A DNA stretch of 64,000 bases from Scheffersomyces stipitis CBS 6054 (lineage: Eukaryota > Ascomycota > Pichiomycetes > Serinales > Debaryomycetaceae), in assembly GCF_000209165.1 (NCBI RefSeq), contig NC_009068.1:1922001-1986000 (forward strand), given 5' to 3'. Made by a program: the position numbers and the translations under genes. Below the pieces are notes generated by a model. That model saw nothing but the letters and a program-made list of their open reading frames with translations. It was not told where the DNA came from and searched no databases. Positions 49,992 to 58,239 of the stretch are shown piece by piece (the stretch's first letter is position 1; every line of letters starts with the position of its first letter).

Positions 49992-50807
49992 CTATACTGT
50001 CTTCTTCTTCTTGGACCATTCCAAGTGCAAGATCAAGGAATGGTAACCCTTTCCGTTCAAGGCATCCAACGCTCTTTGCGCCATATCCTCAGTAATGAAC
50101 GAAACGTATGCAAAACCTCTCGAGTCTCCAGTCTCTCTGTTTCTTACCAAAGTGACTCTCTGTAATGGGCCGAATCTGGCAAACAACTCGTTTCTCAACA
50201 TGTCCTCGTCGACGAACGAGTTCAATTGCGACACCTTCAAGGTTGTAGAGTCGTCTCTTCCTTCCTTCAGTGGCAAGTTTCCATTAGCATCAGCTCTCAA
50301 ATGTCTTGGGACATACTTACCTGGTCCGTTATCTCCTGCTCCGCTTTCAGCGGCTGGAGAAGACGTGGTAGCTCCCAAAGTGTCCTTGAATGGACACTTG
50401 GACGTGTAATGGTCTCCACCACATGTTCTACAACGAATAGTTTGTACAGAAAGTTTCTGTGCTCTGTTTTCGGCCTTTTCTTCTTCTTCTTCCTTCTCTT
50501 GCTGTTTCCAGGATGTACCCAACTTCAACTCTACCTTTTCACCAAGCTGAGTCGTAGAAGTGTCTGGTCCTGGTGGAGACTTGCTTTCCTTACCGTATTT
50601 CTTCCAGTTTTTACGCTGGGCAATCAAAGGATGCACTCTTTCTTGCACCTTGACTTCCTTGATCTTTTGGGTTATTTTTACCTTTTTACCATCTTGGTTA
50701 GTTCTGTATGTGATAACCGTCTTCGTTCCGTCGGGGTTGGTGGTGATGTCGGGAGCAGAAAACTCGTCGCCTGCATCAGCCCACGAGCCTATAACAGTAG
50801 TCGACAT
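49992..50807 (-). CDS. TIF35: TIF35, translation initiation factor eIF3 subunit g
   Basis: A 271-residue eIF3g. The subunit sits near the mRNA entry channel with eIF3i and promotes scanning and reinitiation. The N-terminal eIF3g domain (1-~150) contains SWADAGDE and the PDGTKTVITYR motif. A zinc knuckle follows, with C126, C129, H133 and C138. A C-terminal RRM spans ~187-266, with RNP2 LKVSQLN and RNP1 RGFAYVSF (230-237), and a Lys-rich tail ends the protein. Length equals S. cerevisiae Tif35 (274). In S. cerevisiae, TIF35 and BNA7 are adjacent (YDR429C/YDR428C), and the adjacency is kept here in tandem. Confidence 0.96.
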   Translation of the reverse strand: MSTTVIGSWADAGDEFSAPDITTNPDGTKTVITYRTNQDGKKVKITQKIKEVKVQERVHPLIAQRKNWKKYGKESKSPPGPDTSTTQLGEKVELKLGTSWKQQEKEEEEEKAENRAQKLSVQTIRCRTCGGDHYTSKCPFKDTLGATTSSPAAESGAGDNGPGKYVPRHLRADANGNLPLKEGRDDSTTLKVSQLNSFVDEDMLRNELFARFGPLQRVTLVRNRETGDSRGFAYVSFITEDMAQRALDALNGKGYHSLILHLEWSKKKKTV

Positions 50808-51389
50808 TGTATTGGATTATAGATTGTGGATATTCTAGAAGAAAAGAGACTTTTCCAATATGCTTTCAGTATTTTACGTATTTTTCACTATTTTTCATAG
50901 TGCGATTTCGCTGAGAAGAAAAATTTTAGAATCAAGAGTTGGTACGGGCACGATTGTTTGGTAGCGCTGTAGTGACTGATTGCTAATGATAGTGATCGGA
51001 ATGGTATTGGTACGGCTGGATTACGGTGTGATTATATAGTGGATGATTGGTTAGGATAATCTGAAGGCGTTGTGAATGTTGCTTGAGGTGAGAATTTTTG
51101 TGCGTTTCTTATTACTGGTAGAGATGCTTGACTGCTGATAGCTGTGATAATTCAATCAGTAAGATCTGAAGATACACTAAAACATGGAAATATATGGAGC
51201 TAGACAAATACACGTCTAGATACAGCGATCTATGTATAAGTTGTGGATGCACATACTTATCGCTGGTGGTTCAAAAAAAACCATTTGATCGCTACTTCGC
51301 CGTGCTCATTCTTATTCTGGTCAATTTTCGCAACCATTTTCTACTTCTATTTTCTATTTGTCATTCTTTTATTTCTACTAAATTGTCCT
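50808..51389. other. Intergenic: TIF35 promoter and BNA7 3' flank
   Basis: The TIF35-proximal part has A/T tracts including GAAAAATTTT near 50917, typical of translation-gene promoters. Nothing else was seen. Confidence 0.5.
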
Positions 51390-52196
51390 CTACATATTCT
51401 GTAACACATGCTCTGATACTGCCTGGCTTCTATACACCTGCTCGTGTTCACCCCAATTGCCCGTCCTAAAACTGCATTCGATCTTTCTGTCTTGTAAGTA
51501 TTTGGCGAACAATTTTGGCTGGTTTAAGCTTAAAAGCTCGTCTTCAAGTGAGTGTAATATCTCGTATTTGTCCACAGCAATCTTGAAAGCCTCGTTATGC
51601 TGCTTCCAAGACAACTGCGATGCTTCCTCGATTGCTACTGTTGAAACAAATGCTGATTTGACAAAAAAGTCGTAGCTGGGGTACTCTTCGAGCAATGCCC
51701 TTACATCGTAGATCCCATCAAGAAAGTACATAGTCTTGAACGTCAAGTTTTTCAGGATGAAATCAAACAACGTCTGCAATTCCTCGATCAGCGGCTCGCT
51801 CGTCTCCAATTGTTCCAACCCTGTCTGGATGATTTCAACATAGTTAAGAATCTCCAACAACAAAGTAGCTCCTACGGAATGGCCCACTATCAGCAATTGT
51901 CCAGTTTTGTAGTTCTCAAGAATATACCTGAATGCAGTTAGAACGTCTATTAAATGAACTGGATGCTTGATGAAAGGCGATAAACGATAGTCTATACCTA
52001 TTATATTGATGTTTGTTGCCTTCTTCTCTTCAAGTATATAATTGGCCATGTCTTCGAAGTCATTGTAGGAATTTCTAGGGTCTCTCCAGCCCCCACCATG
52101 AAGCACGATCAAGGTTTTATCATTGGATTCCGAGTAGTTGAAGATTCTGATTCTTTGCAATTGTTCTTTGCCATAGAAAACTATTTTTTCCGACAT
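51390..52196 (-). CDS. BNA7: BNA7, kynurenine formamidase (arylformamidase)
   Basis: A 268-residue alpha/beta hydrolase that converts N-formylkynurenine to kynurenine and formate in the de novo NAD pathway from tryptophan. It has the oxyanion-hole motif HGGGW (33-37), the nucleophile elbow GHSVG with S107, an aspartate in the LDGIYDVRALLEEYPSYD region and the C-terminal GEHEQVYRS containing the catalytic His. Length matches yeast Bna7 (261). The open frame extends upstream only from GTG, so the ATG of MSEKIVFYGK (52196) is taken. It is tandem with TIF35, and NPL3 follows upstream on the same strand, as in the S. cerevisiae YDR428-432 region. Confidence 0.93.
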   Translation of the reverse strand: MSEKIVFYGKEQLQRIRIFNYSESNDKTLIVLHGGGWRDPRNSYNDFEDMANYILEEKKATNINIIGIDYRLSPFIKHPVHLIDVLTAFRYILENYKTGQLLIVGHSVGATLLLEILNYVEIIQTGLEQLETSEPLIEELQTLFDFILKNLTFKTMYFLDGIYDVRALLEEYPSYDFFVKSAFVSTVAIEEASQLSWKQHNEAFKIAVDKYEILHSLEDELLSLNQPKLFAKYLQDRKIECSFRTGNWGEHEQVYRSQAVSEHVLQNM

Positions 52197-52993
52197 CTTT
52201 AGGTATTGTAAACTTCTGAAAGGATGAAGATACACTGGTGATTCTTCGGTGATAACTCATTGGATTCTTCAAGTCAAGAACTCCATTTCTACAATTATTA
52301 ATATGCAGGTTGAAATAGTAACTTTAGGTATACTATATAGTCTATCAAAGAATGCCATTAGCATTGTCAGTCGTTAGTCGTCAGTCGTTAGTCATCACAG
52401 TGAAACCAAGATATGATCAAGATCAATCAGCAACCAAAAGTGGCTAAAAAATGAAAATTATCATGAAATTTTATGAATCAATAATGATAAATGAAAAATG
52501 AAGAATCGAATGATTTATGAATATGGATAATGGATAATCATCATATGAAAAGAGATTCTTACATCATGCTGTGATGTAAACATCTCAGGAAATTCTAGTG
52601 GTCAGTCCTCAGCTCGAAGTAAACAGTTCAATCAATCAATAAGAATCAACCAATCAAATACTCACACAGCATCGTTCCTCTCATACACGGACGTTTACAG
52701 AGTATATATTTCGAATATTGATACAAAATTCGTTCTCTCCTCGATGCAAAAACTTAAACAATAACAATAGGATAGTCAACACTTCATCAAATCACTTCAA
52801 ATCATCTCAACGATTCATCAAATCAACTTCAACATTTCAATCAATGACAATTCAACAATTCATGATAATTCAACAATTCAATCTTTAATCAACTCGATTC
52901 TTTTTTTATGAAAAAGGAATGGAACAATATAATATGGAAAGCAAAGGGAAAGAATTTTCAGACTCACATAGACCTGTAAAGAGTCTTCTCAGA
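52197..52993. other. Intergenic: BNA7 promoter and NPL3 3' flank
   Basis: A 14-bp tandem duplication (52366-52393) lies 170 bp upstream of BNA7. From 52620 to 52890 the + strand is made of many short TTCA/ATCA-type repeats (CAATTCA, CATCAAATCA), low complexity. A + strand open frame starts at 52919 and runs antisense through NPL3. Confidence 0.5.
52366..52393. repeat. 14-bp perfect tandem duplication in BNA7 promoter
   Basis: GTCAGTCGTTAGTC occurs twice head to tail (52366-52379 and 52380-52393). Read towards BNA7 it gives TGACTAA/GACTGAC cores that resemble bZIP (Yap1/Gcn4-type) half-sites. Confidence 0.6.
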
Positions 52994-54089
52994 TTAGTAA
53001 CGAGTTGGCGATCTGTCTCTGGTGTACGAGTCTCCTCTGTCTTCTCTGTTGTAATCACCACCTCTTCCACCTCTGAAGTCACCTCTGTCACCTCTGTCAT
53101 AGCCACCTCTTCCGCCTCTGAATCCACCACGGTCGAATCCACCTCTTCCGCCTCTGAAGCCACCACCTCTACCACCTCTGAATCCACCTCTATCGTAACC
53201 TCCACGGCCACCTCTGAATCCACCTCTGTCGTAACCTCCACGGCCACCTCTGAATCCACCTCTGTCGAAACCACCTCTGCCTCCTCTGAAGCCACCTCTT
53301 CTGGCTGGAGGAACAAATGGAGAAGTATCTTCTTCAGCACCAATGACGGCATCCTGGAACTCAGCTTTGTCCAATAATGGAATAGCTCTTTCCAATTCTT
53401 CAGCAGAGGCAAATTCCAAAGAACCAGAAACTTCACCAGATTCGTAGTCTCTGTTGATCTTAGCAAACAAACCCTGGTAGCCAGTCTTTTCTCTGACGAA
53501 ATCCTTCAAGTCTTGCCAAGCAGCGTTGTCTGGCAAGTTGGTAATCTTAACTCTGTATTTGCCTCTGGTATCTTCCGGTCTTTCACGGGCAGTTTCTACC
53601 TGCAATTGCTGGCCATCGAACTCAGTAGCGTTGAAGGTCTCGATAGCACGAGTGGCATCTTCGCTGTTTTCGAAAGTGATGTAGGCAAATCCTCTCAAGA
53701 TCAAAACATCGGCAATAGGACCGGCGGTTCCAAAATGAGACTCAAGTTGTTCTCTTTCGACTTAAAGTTGTTAGTATGATGCTACAATGGACGATGATAC
53801 ATATGATATCTATAGTTCTAGCACTATAAATCACATGGATAAAATTGAAATTCAAAATGACATATTGACAACTCTTATGGCAAATCACAAGGAACAATCA
53901 CATAATACAATCATATAAAACAGTCATATCTCCATTAGAAAGTATTAATTATTGTATCAAACCACTTTAGTAACAATTAACTTATGTTGTTGATACTTTA
54001 TATTCCAATTTCATCGCTTCCATTCTTTCGAATCACATACCTTCAAAACTTAATGGTCTTACAAAGACCTTGACACCAGCTTCAGACAT
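52994..54089 (-). CDS. NPL3: NPL3-type SR-like RNA-binding protein (two RRMs, RGG), spliced
   Basis: Exon 1 is 54041-54089 and exon 2 is 52994-53760, joined across a 280-nt intron to give a predicted 271 residues. Exon 1 encodes MSEAGVKVFVRPLSFE and the join completes RRM1 (7-75). RRM2 (85-158) carries the NLPDNAAWQDLKD motif typical of Npl3 (SWQDLKD class). An RGG/FDRGG/YDRGG-repeat domain follows (170-~255) and the tail RDRSPTRY is a probable SR-kinase and import signal. Npl3 shuttles between nucleus and cytoplasm in mRNA export, transcription elongation and splicing. It is shorter than S. cerevisiae Npl3 (414), which has a longer N-terminus and RGG domain. Without splicing, exon 2 lacks any ATG before RRM1. 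S. cerevisiae NPL3 also lies close to TIF35 and BNA7. Confidence 0.9.
53761..54040 (-). other. NPL3: NPL3 intron (280 nt)
   Basis: Reading the minus strand, the 5' splice site GTATGT begins at 54040. The branch point TACTAAC is at 53776-53770 and the 3' splice site AAG ends at 53761. The phase-1 junction gives GTC (Val17) and restores the RRM1 frame. Confidence 0.9.
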
Positions 54090-54888
54090 CTCTGTTTCTT
54101 CTATAGTATCTATCACAAGAACAAAATCTGGCTGATGAGAAAGAAAAACGTTGTCCCAATAATGGTAGAAATATTTCTGCCCATCGAAGATGCTGAAAAT
54201 TGCTAGTGGTAGGGGCACGACAGAGCCATAGTTAGGGCTACTGGGATGAGATGATTTCAGAGCAGATGAAATAGGACGAGATATGAGAGATCGGAGTTTT
54301 GCGGACTTTTATGAGTTTTGTAGGCTTATAAGATTTAATTGGAATTCTGCTAATCTAATTTTGTGAAGAGTAGTTAGACTTGACCATTGTAAAATAAAAG
54401 AGTTATTGTGGAGATAGGCTCTGGTGGAAGTTCGCGCATCTTGTTATGTATGGGAGTATTCAGAGAACTTCAGGAGAATACCCACTACTACTGAATTTTT
54501 TTAACTATAACCAATAAAGAAATAGCTTTAAGTGTAGATATAAACAATTAGAGTATTAGCATTTATTCAATGTATAAAATTAACAGGTATATATTCGGTA
54601 ATTAGATATCATAAATCAACTACAATGTCCCGTGGAAGTGCTTGAGAAAAAGAGAAAAAGTCAATAATAAAACATCAAAATAGAAAGGGATGGCCGATAA
54701 GCTGAAGAACGCTTGGATGCAAATGTATCTAAGTTTATTAGTGCTGACCATGAGTTCTTATGAAAGATCTAGAAGACTTGTGAGAAGTTCTAGAAGCTTA
54801 AAAGTAGTTCCAGAAGAGAACTCTTTAGATACCTGAAGAGGCTTGCTCAAAGTTTTTCTGAAGAGCATTCTTGTGAGCATCTAAAAGC
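54090..54888. other. Intergenic: NPL3 promoter and CRP1 3' flank
   Basis: 799 bp, AT-rich. Near 54765-54835 are several TTCTAGAAG/TTCCAGAAG-like inverted pairs resembling partial heat-shock units. No ORF or RNA was recognised. Confidence 0.45.
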
Positions 54889-56830
54889 CTAAGAGAAGAC
54901 CTTCTTGAAGAATCTGACAAGACCATTCTTCTTCTTCTGTGTCTTATCCTTGGCAGCACCAGCAGTGGCAGAGGCAGCAGTCTTGGCGGCAGCAGTAGTG
55001 TCTTTAGCAGCGGCAGTGGTTTCCTTAACAGCTTCCTTAACTGGAGATTCAGCAGAAGTGGTAGCAGCCTTAGCAGCTGATTCAGCAGCACCTTGAGCCT
55101 TCTTGGCCTCTTCGGTCAATCTGATTCTTTCCGATGCTGAAGGCTGGATTTCCTCTACAGTTACATCGCCTTCTTGGGCAGCAATGGCAGCAGCAATGTC
55201 CTTGTGTTCTCCGGTGGCTACAACGATTTCATCTTCGTAGTCTTTGGCAGCAGCCTTGACGGGAGATGCATCGACTTCCTTTTCTACATCGGCGACGGCA
55301 GCTTCACCGTTGGCTACAGCATCTACAGGAACTGCAGCTTCGACGTCCTTAACAGCTGGAACTTCAGCTTCGACGTCCTTAACAGCTGGAACTTCAGCTT
55401 CGATATCCTTAACAGTTGGAACTTCAGCTTCAACGTCCTTAACAGCAGGAACTTCAGCTTTAGGGTCCAAAGTCTTTGGAGCTTCCTTTTCAGCAGAAGT
55501 AGCGGCGACACCAGCGATGCCAGCGGCACCAGCAACAGCAGCAGCAGCGCCAGCAGCAATTCCTGCAGTAGAAGCAGAAATACCTTCGGATTCAGCTTCT
55601 GGTTCAGGAGACTGTTCGTCGGTGACTTCTTCAGAAGAGCCGTTGGCATTCTTCTTCTTCTTCTTCAACTTGTACTGGGTTCTCTTGACCTTCTTCTTCT
55701 GCTTCTTCTTTTCTTCAGCAGACAATTCGGGCTCGTTCAAAGTCTTTGGATCCACATCTCTGACTTCGTTGAAGGCAGCCAAGGCGTCGGCATCTTTTGG
55801 AATGTGGATGCCTGGCTCTCCGCTCAAAGTTGTCTGTTGGCCCTCAGTAGAAGGCAAGACAGTGGTCTTAAGTTCGCCTTCAGCAGCTGGAGCGACGCTC
55901 TTTGAAACCAAACCACCAGCTTCGGGGATCTTGGTGCCAGCAAGGGATGAAACAGCGACCAAGTCGGCAGCTTCCAAGACGTTGTTTTCGTTACCACTGT
56001 CGTCCTTGGAGATTTTCTGGGTCTTCAGAACAACCCAGTCGCCGTCAACAACGTACTTGTACAAGAGCTTTTCCGAGGTTTTTGGCAAAGGAACAGTCAA
56101 TTCGAAAGAGCCGTCGGCTTGTTTGACAAGGTACAACGACTTGGACCAGTCGTCAAAGGTACCGGTGAGGATGACTTCTTGGGGACCAGCGGGCCTAATA
56201 AGTTAGTAAGAGCTATAAAAAATGGAATATGACCAGAATAGTGAACACGGATAATGACGAGACAATGTGGAAATCATGGCTGACTATGGATATTGTGCAA
56301 TTGGAGTGTAATTGCGATGTGAATATGAAAATTCATTATGAGATTGTTGTGATTACAATTTGTGAGTGTGAGTGCGAACTTCAGTGAAATTCAATCCATA
56401 AATAGGATAGAGATAGAAGGAGAGTCTCGAGGAATTGAAGCGTGGAAAGTAATGAAGTGTCTCGTAGCGATTGTGGGATGTGTAGCTGTGAATACTGGTT
56501 AAGATCCTTTTTGGTTGTTGTTCTTATTGCATCAACATTCAGTGCTGTGTATGTTTTTGTTGCCCATCTCGTTGTGTTTATCTCCACACACACATGACCA
56601 TTGCCATTTGCAAACGACTACTACGAGCAATGTATCGAGACACTACTATGGGACACATGTCCAACGTCGTACTGTTCAATTTGGGAGTTACAGGCCACAG
56701 CCATATTCACTATTTGTTGACATTGTAGCTACGCCTTCAGGGAGGAGAAAATGAGTTCCCGTTTCAGCCACACCGTAAGCGCAGCTCTGCTAGACAAGAA
56801 TACGTACCATGTGAATGTGTAGGTAGACAT
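54889..56830 (-). CDS. CRP1: CRP1/MDG1-type protein with N-terminal AMPK/CBM48-like domain, spliced
   Basis: Exon 1 is 56808-56830 and exon 2 is 54889-56194, giving a predicted 442 residues. Splicing yields [24 protein letters not shown], a textbook AMPK glycogen-binding (CBM48) start (W8, TGTFDDW), continuing through YKYVVDGDWVV. The rest is Ala/Glu/Lys-rich and disordered, with a poly-Lys patch (~170-185), four EVPAVKDVEA-type repeats (~252-294) and a basic amphipathic end GLVRFFKKVFS. Yeast relatives are Crp1 (cruciform-DNA binding) and Mdg1 (pheromone-signal suppressor at the plasma membrane), which are paralogues, so CRP1 stands for the pair. From memory, S. cerevisiae CRP1 lies beside DCD1, also present here. 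The frame of exon 2 alone opens only from a non-ATG codon. Confidence 0.85.
55332..55460 (-). repeat. 30-bp coding tandem repeat in CRP1 (four units)
   Basis: Four ~30-bp units encode the 10-residue EVPAVKDVEA with Thr/Ile variants. The DNA copies are nearly identical, so the array is probably recent and copy-number variable. Confidence 0.8.
56195..56807 (-). other. CRP1: CRP1 intron (613 nt) near the 5' end
   Basis: On the minus strand, 5' splice site GTACGT begins at 56807. The branch point TACTAAC is at 56208-56202, only seven bases before the exon (TTATTAG ends at 56195). The junction splits the Trp8 codon (TG|G). The short branch-to-acceptor distance is unusual but the joined protein is convincing. 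Confidence 0.88.
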
Positions 56831-57190
56831 GATGATAGAAATATAACGGTGTCAGAGATAAGCAGCGAATGGAAAAGAAGGAATGAATCCAAAAGCCTGA
56901 GCAATTACAAAATACAAAATGTCTGTGGTAGTTTCAACGACATATTAAATAAATAAATTATATGTGATGATAATTTTAGCCCGCCGGAATTTTCCTCCTC
57001 ACCAACTGGGTTTTGTGACTAGCCATACTTAAGGCTGTGTGCAGAAGCCTTCCAAGTTGGTCGACCATTTGCATGTTTTGGGTCATGCCGGAGTGTGTGC
57101 AGGGGCAGGGAACCAGAGACAGCAGGCTGGAGCTGGACATAAACTGAATTAGAGACGGTTAGTAGCCGTGAAACAGACTTGGAGGGCGAG

Positions 57191-57220
57191 AGAGCGATGG
57201 AAGTCAGAGCGATGGAAGTC
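57191..57220. repeat. 15-bp perfect tandem duplication
   Basis: AGAGCGATGGAAGTC occurs twice without a gap (57191-57205, 57206-57220), about 370 bp upstream of the CRP1 ATG. Confidence 0.8.
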
Positions 57221-57269
57221 GGAGTGACATTTAGTGAGAGACCTGTCAAGCTTTCTGGGAAGTGCTTAC

Positions 57270-57314
57270 TGAGAAATACTGAGAAATAATGAGAAACCTG
57301 AGAAATCTGAGAAA
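57270..57314. repeat. Five-copy TGAGAAA array with 9-10 bp period
   Basis: TGAGAAA starts at 57270, 57280, 57290, 57299 and 57308, a spacing close to one DNA helical turn. All copies are in the same orientation. Confidence 0.8.
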
Positions 57315-57708
57315 TTCCGACTGAAAAAGAGTGAAAATTTGCTGGTAGAAATACTGAGAATTCCTTTACAGTGAATAAGAATACGAAGAGATACAATTTG
57401 TATGATACAGCAATAAAGCTGTTTCTTGCTGACTCCAACTTGTCACAACAGTACTAAGGTACTGCTGAATCACATTTCTCTGTAGCCTTCTTGTGAACCT
57501 CGCCATTCTCGTTTTGTTGTTTCCCCTGGGCGCACAAATTTCACTGTCCTCGCAAGCCAGCACTGCTGGCGATCATCTCAGTTTGGCACCTTCGGCTATC
57601 CGAATTGTTGCATTTTCCGTCTGTTTCGGGCTGCTTTTAACTATATTATCTACGGTGCATATCGCTTCTCGGTTATATATGATGCTTTTCGAAACACTTC
57701 TCGTCTTT

Positions 57709-57831
57709 TCTCGCTAACTCCCACTAACTCTCACTATTCTCTTCGCTAGCTGTGCTCTCCTCGTCTCTCACTATTTATTTCTCGCGTTCTCGTCTCTCGG
57801 TAATTTCTCACTATAAGCTCATCTCTCGCTA
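57709..57831 (+). repeat. Dense cluster of TCTC(G/A)CTA octamers
   Basis: Perfect copies are at 57709-57716, 57729-57736, 57766-57773, 57806-57813 and 57824-57831, all on the + strand. Degenerate relatives such as CTTCGCTAGC lie between them. The same octamer recurs at 12396-12699 and, inverted, at 49409-49416 and 57232-57239. Confidence 0.7.
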
Positions 57832-58239
57832 AAAGCTCATCTTCTTCCATTGTCTTAATACTCTTACTACAAGTTTATGCTTCTACAAGCTGCTTTCTTG
57901 CTAAACCAATCTTACTTTTAAACATTTAATTATCAGCTCTAAGCTGCACCCCTAGGCTGGCCCTCCACATTGACGGGCCCAAAACGGATTTTGTTCCGCT
58001 GTTTGGTTCCAGCATGCATACTAGAATTTCATCTGCTGCTTGTCTGTAGCCCTATCAGTACCAACGATACCTTGGCCCATTACTATCAGCAAAATGTAAC
58101 ACGTTTTCCTAGCGTCTCTCCCTTATCGCAGCCGTTGATACTTAGCGTTATCAATGTGGTTTTCTTTTGCTCTCTGGCATTTTAATTTTTCGCAATCTTA
58201 AAATTTGCAATCGATTCTCACAGTTTGTCAAATGAAGTA

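Larger units (their letters stand above)
56831..58239. other. 1.4-kb intergenic with several small repeat arrays (CRP1 promoter / NCR1 3' flank)
   Basis: No gene was recognised. It contains a 15-bp tandem duplication (57191-57220), a five-copy TGAGAAA array (57270-57314), and five perfect TCTC(G/A)CTA octamers (57709-57831) within pyrimidine-rich DNA. One inverted octamer TAGTGAGA lies at 57232-57239. Confidence 0.6.

Noticed and set aside
53761..54040. Possible intronic C/D snoRNA in NPL3 (GCGATGAA near the 5' end)
   Set aside because: No proper C box (RTGATGA) and D box (CTGA) pair with a terminal stem was found.
57493..57717. Hydrophobic 74-codon frame between NCR1 and CRP1
   Set aside because: It begins at GTG with no ATG at the start and lies in pyrimidine-rich repeat DNA.
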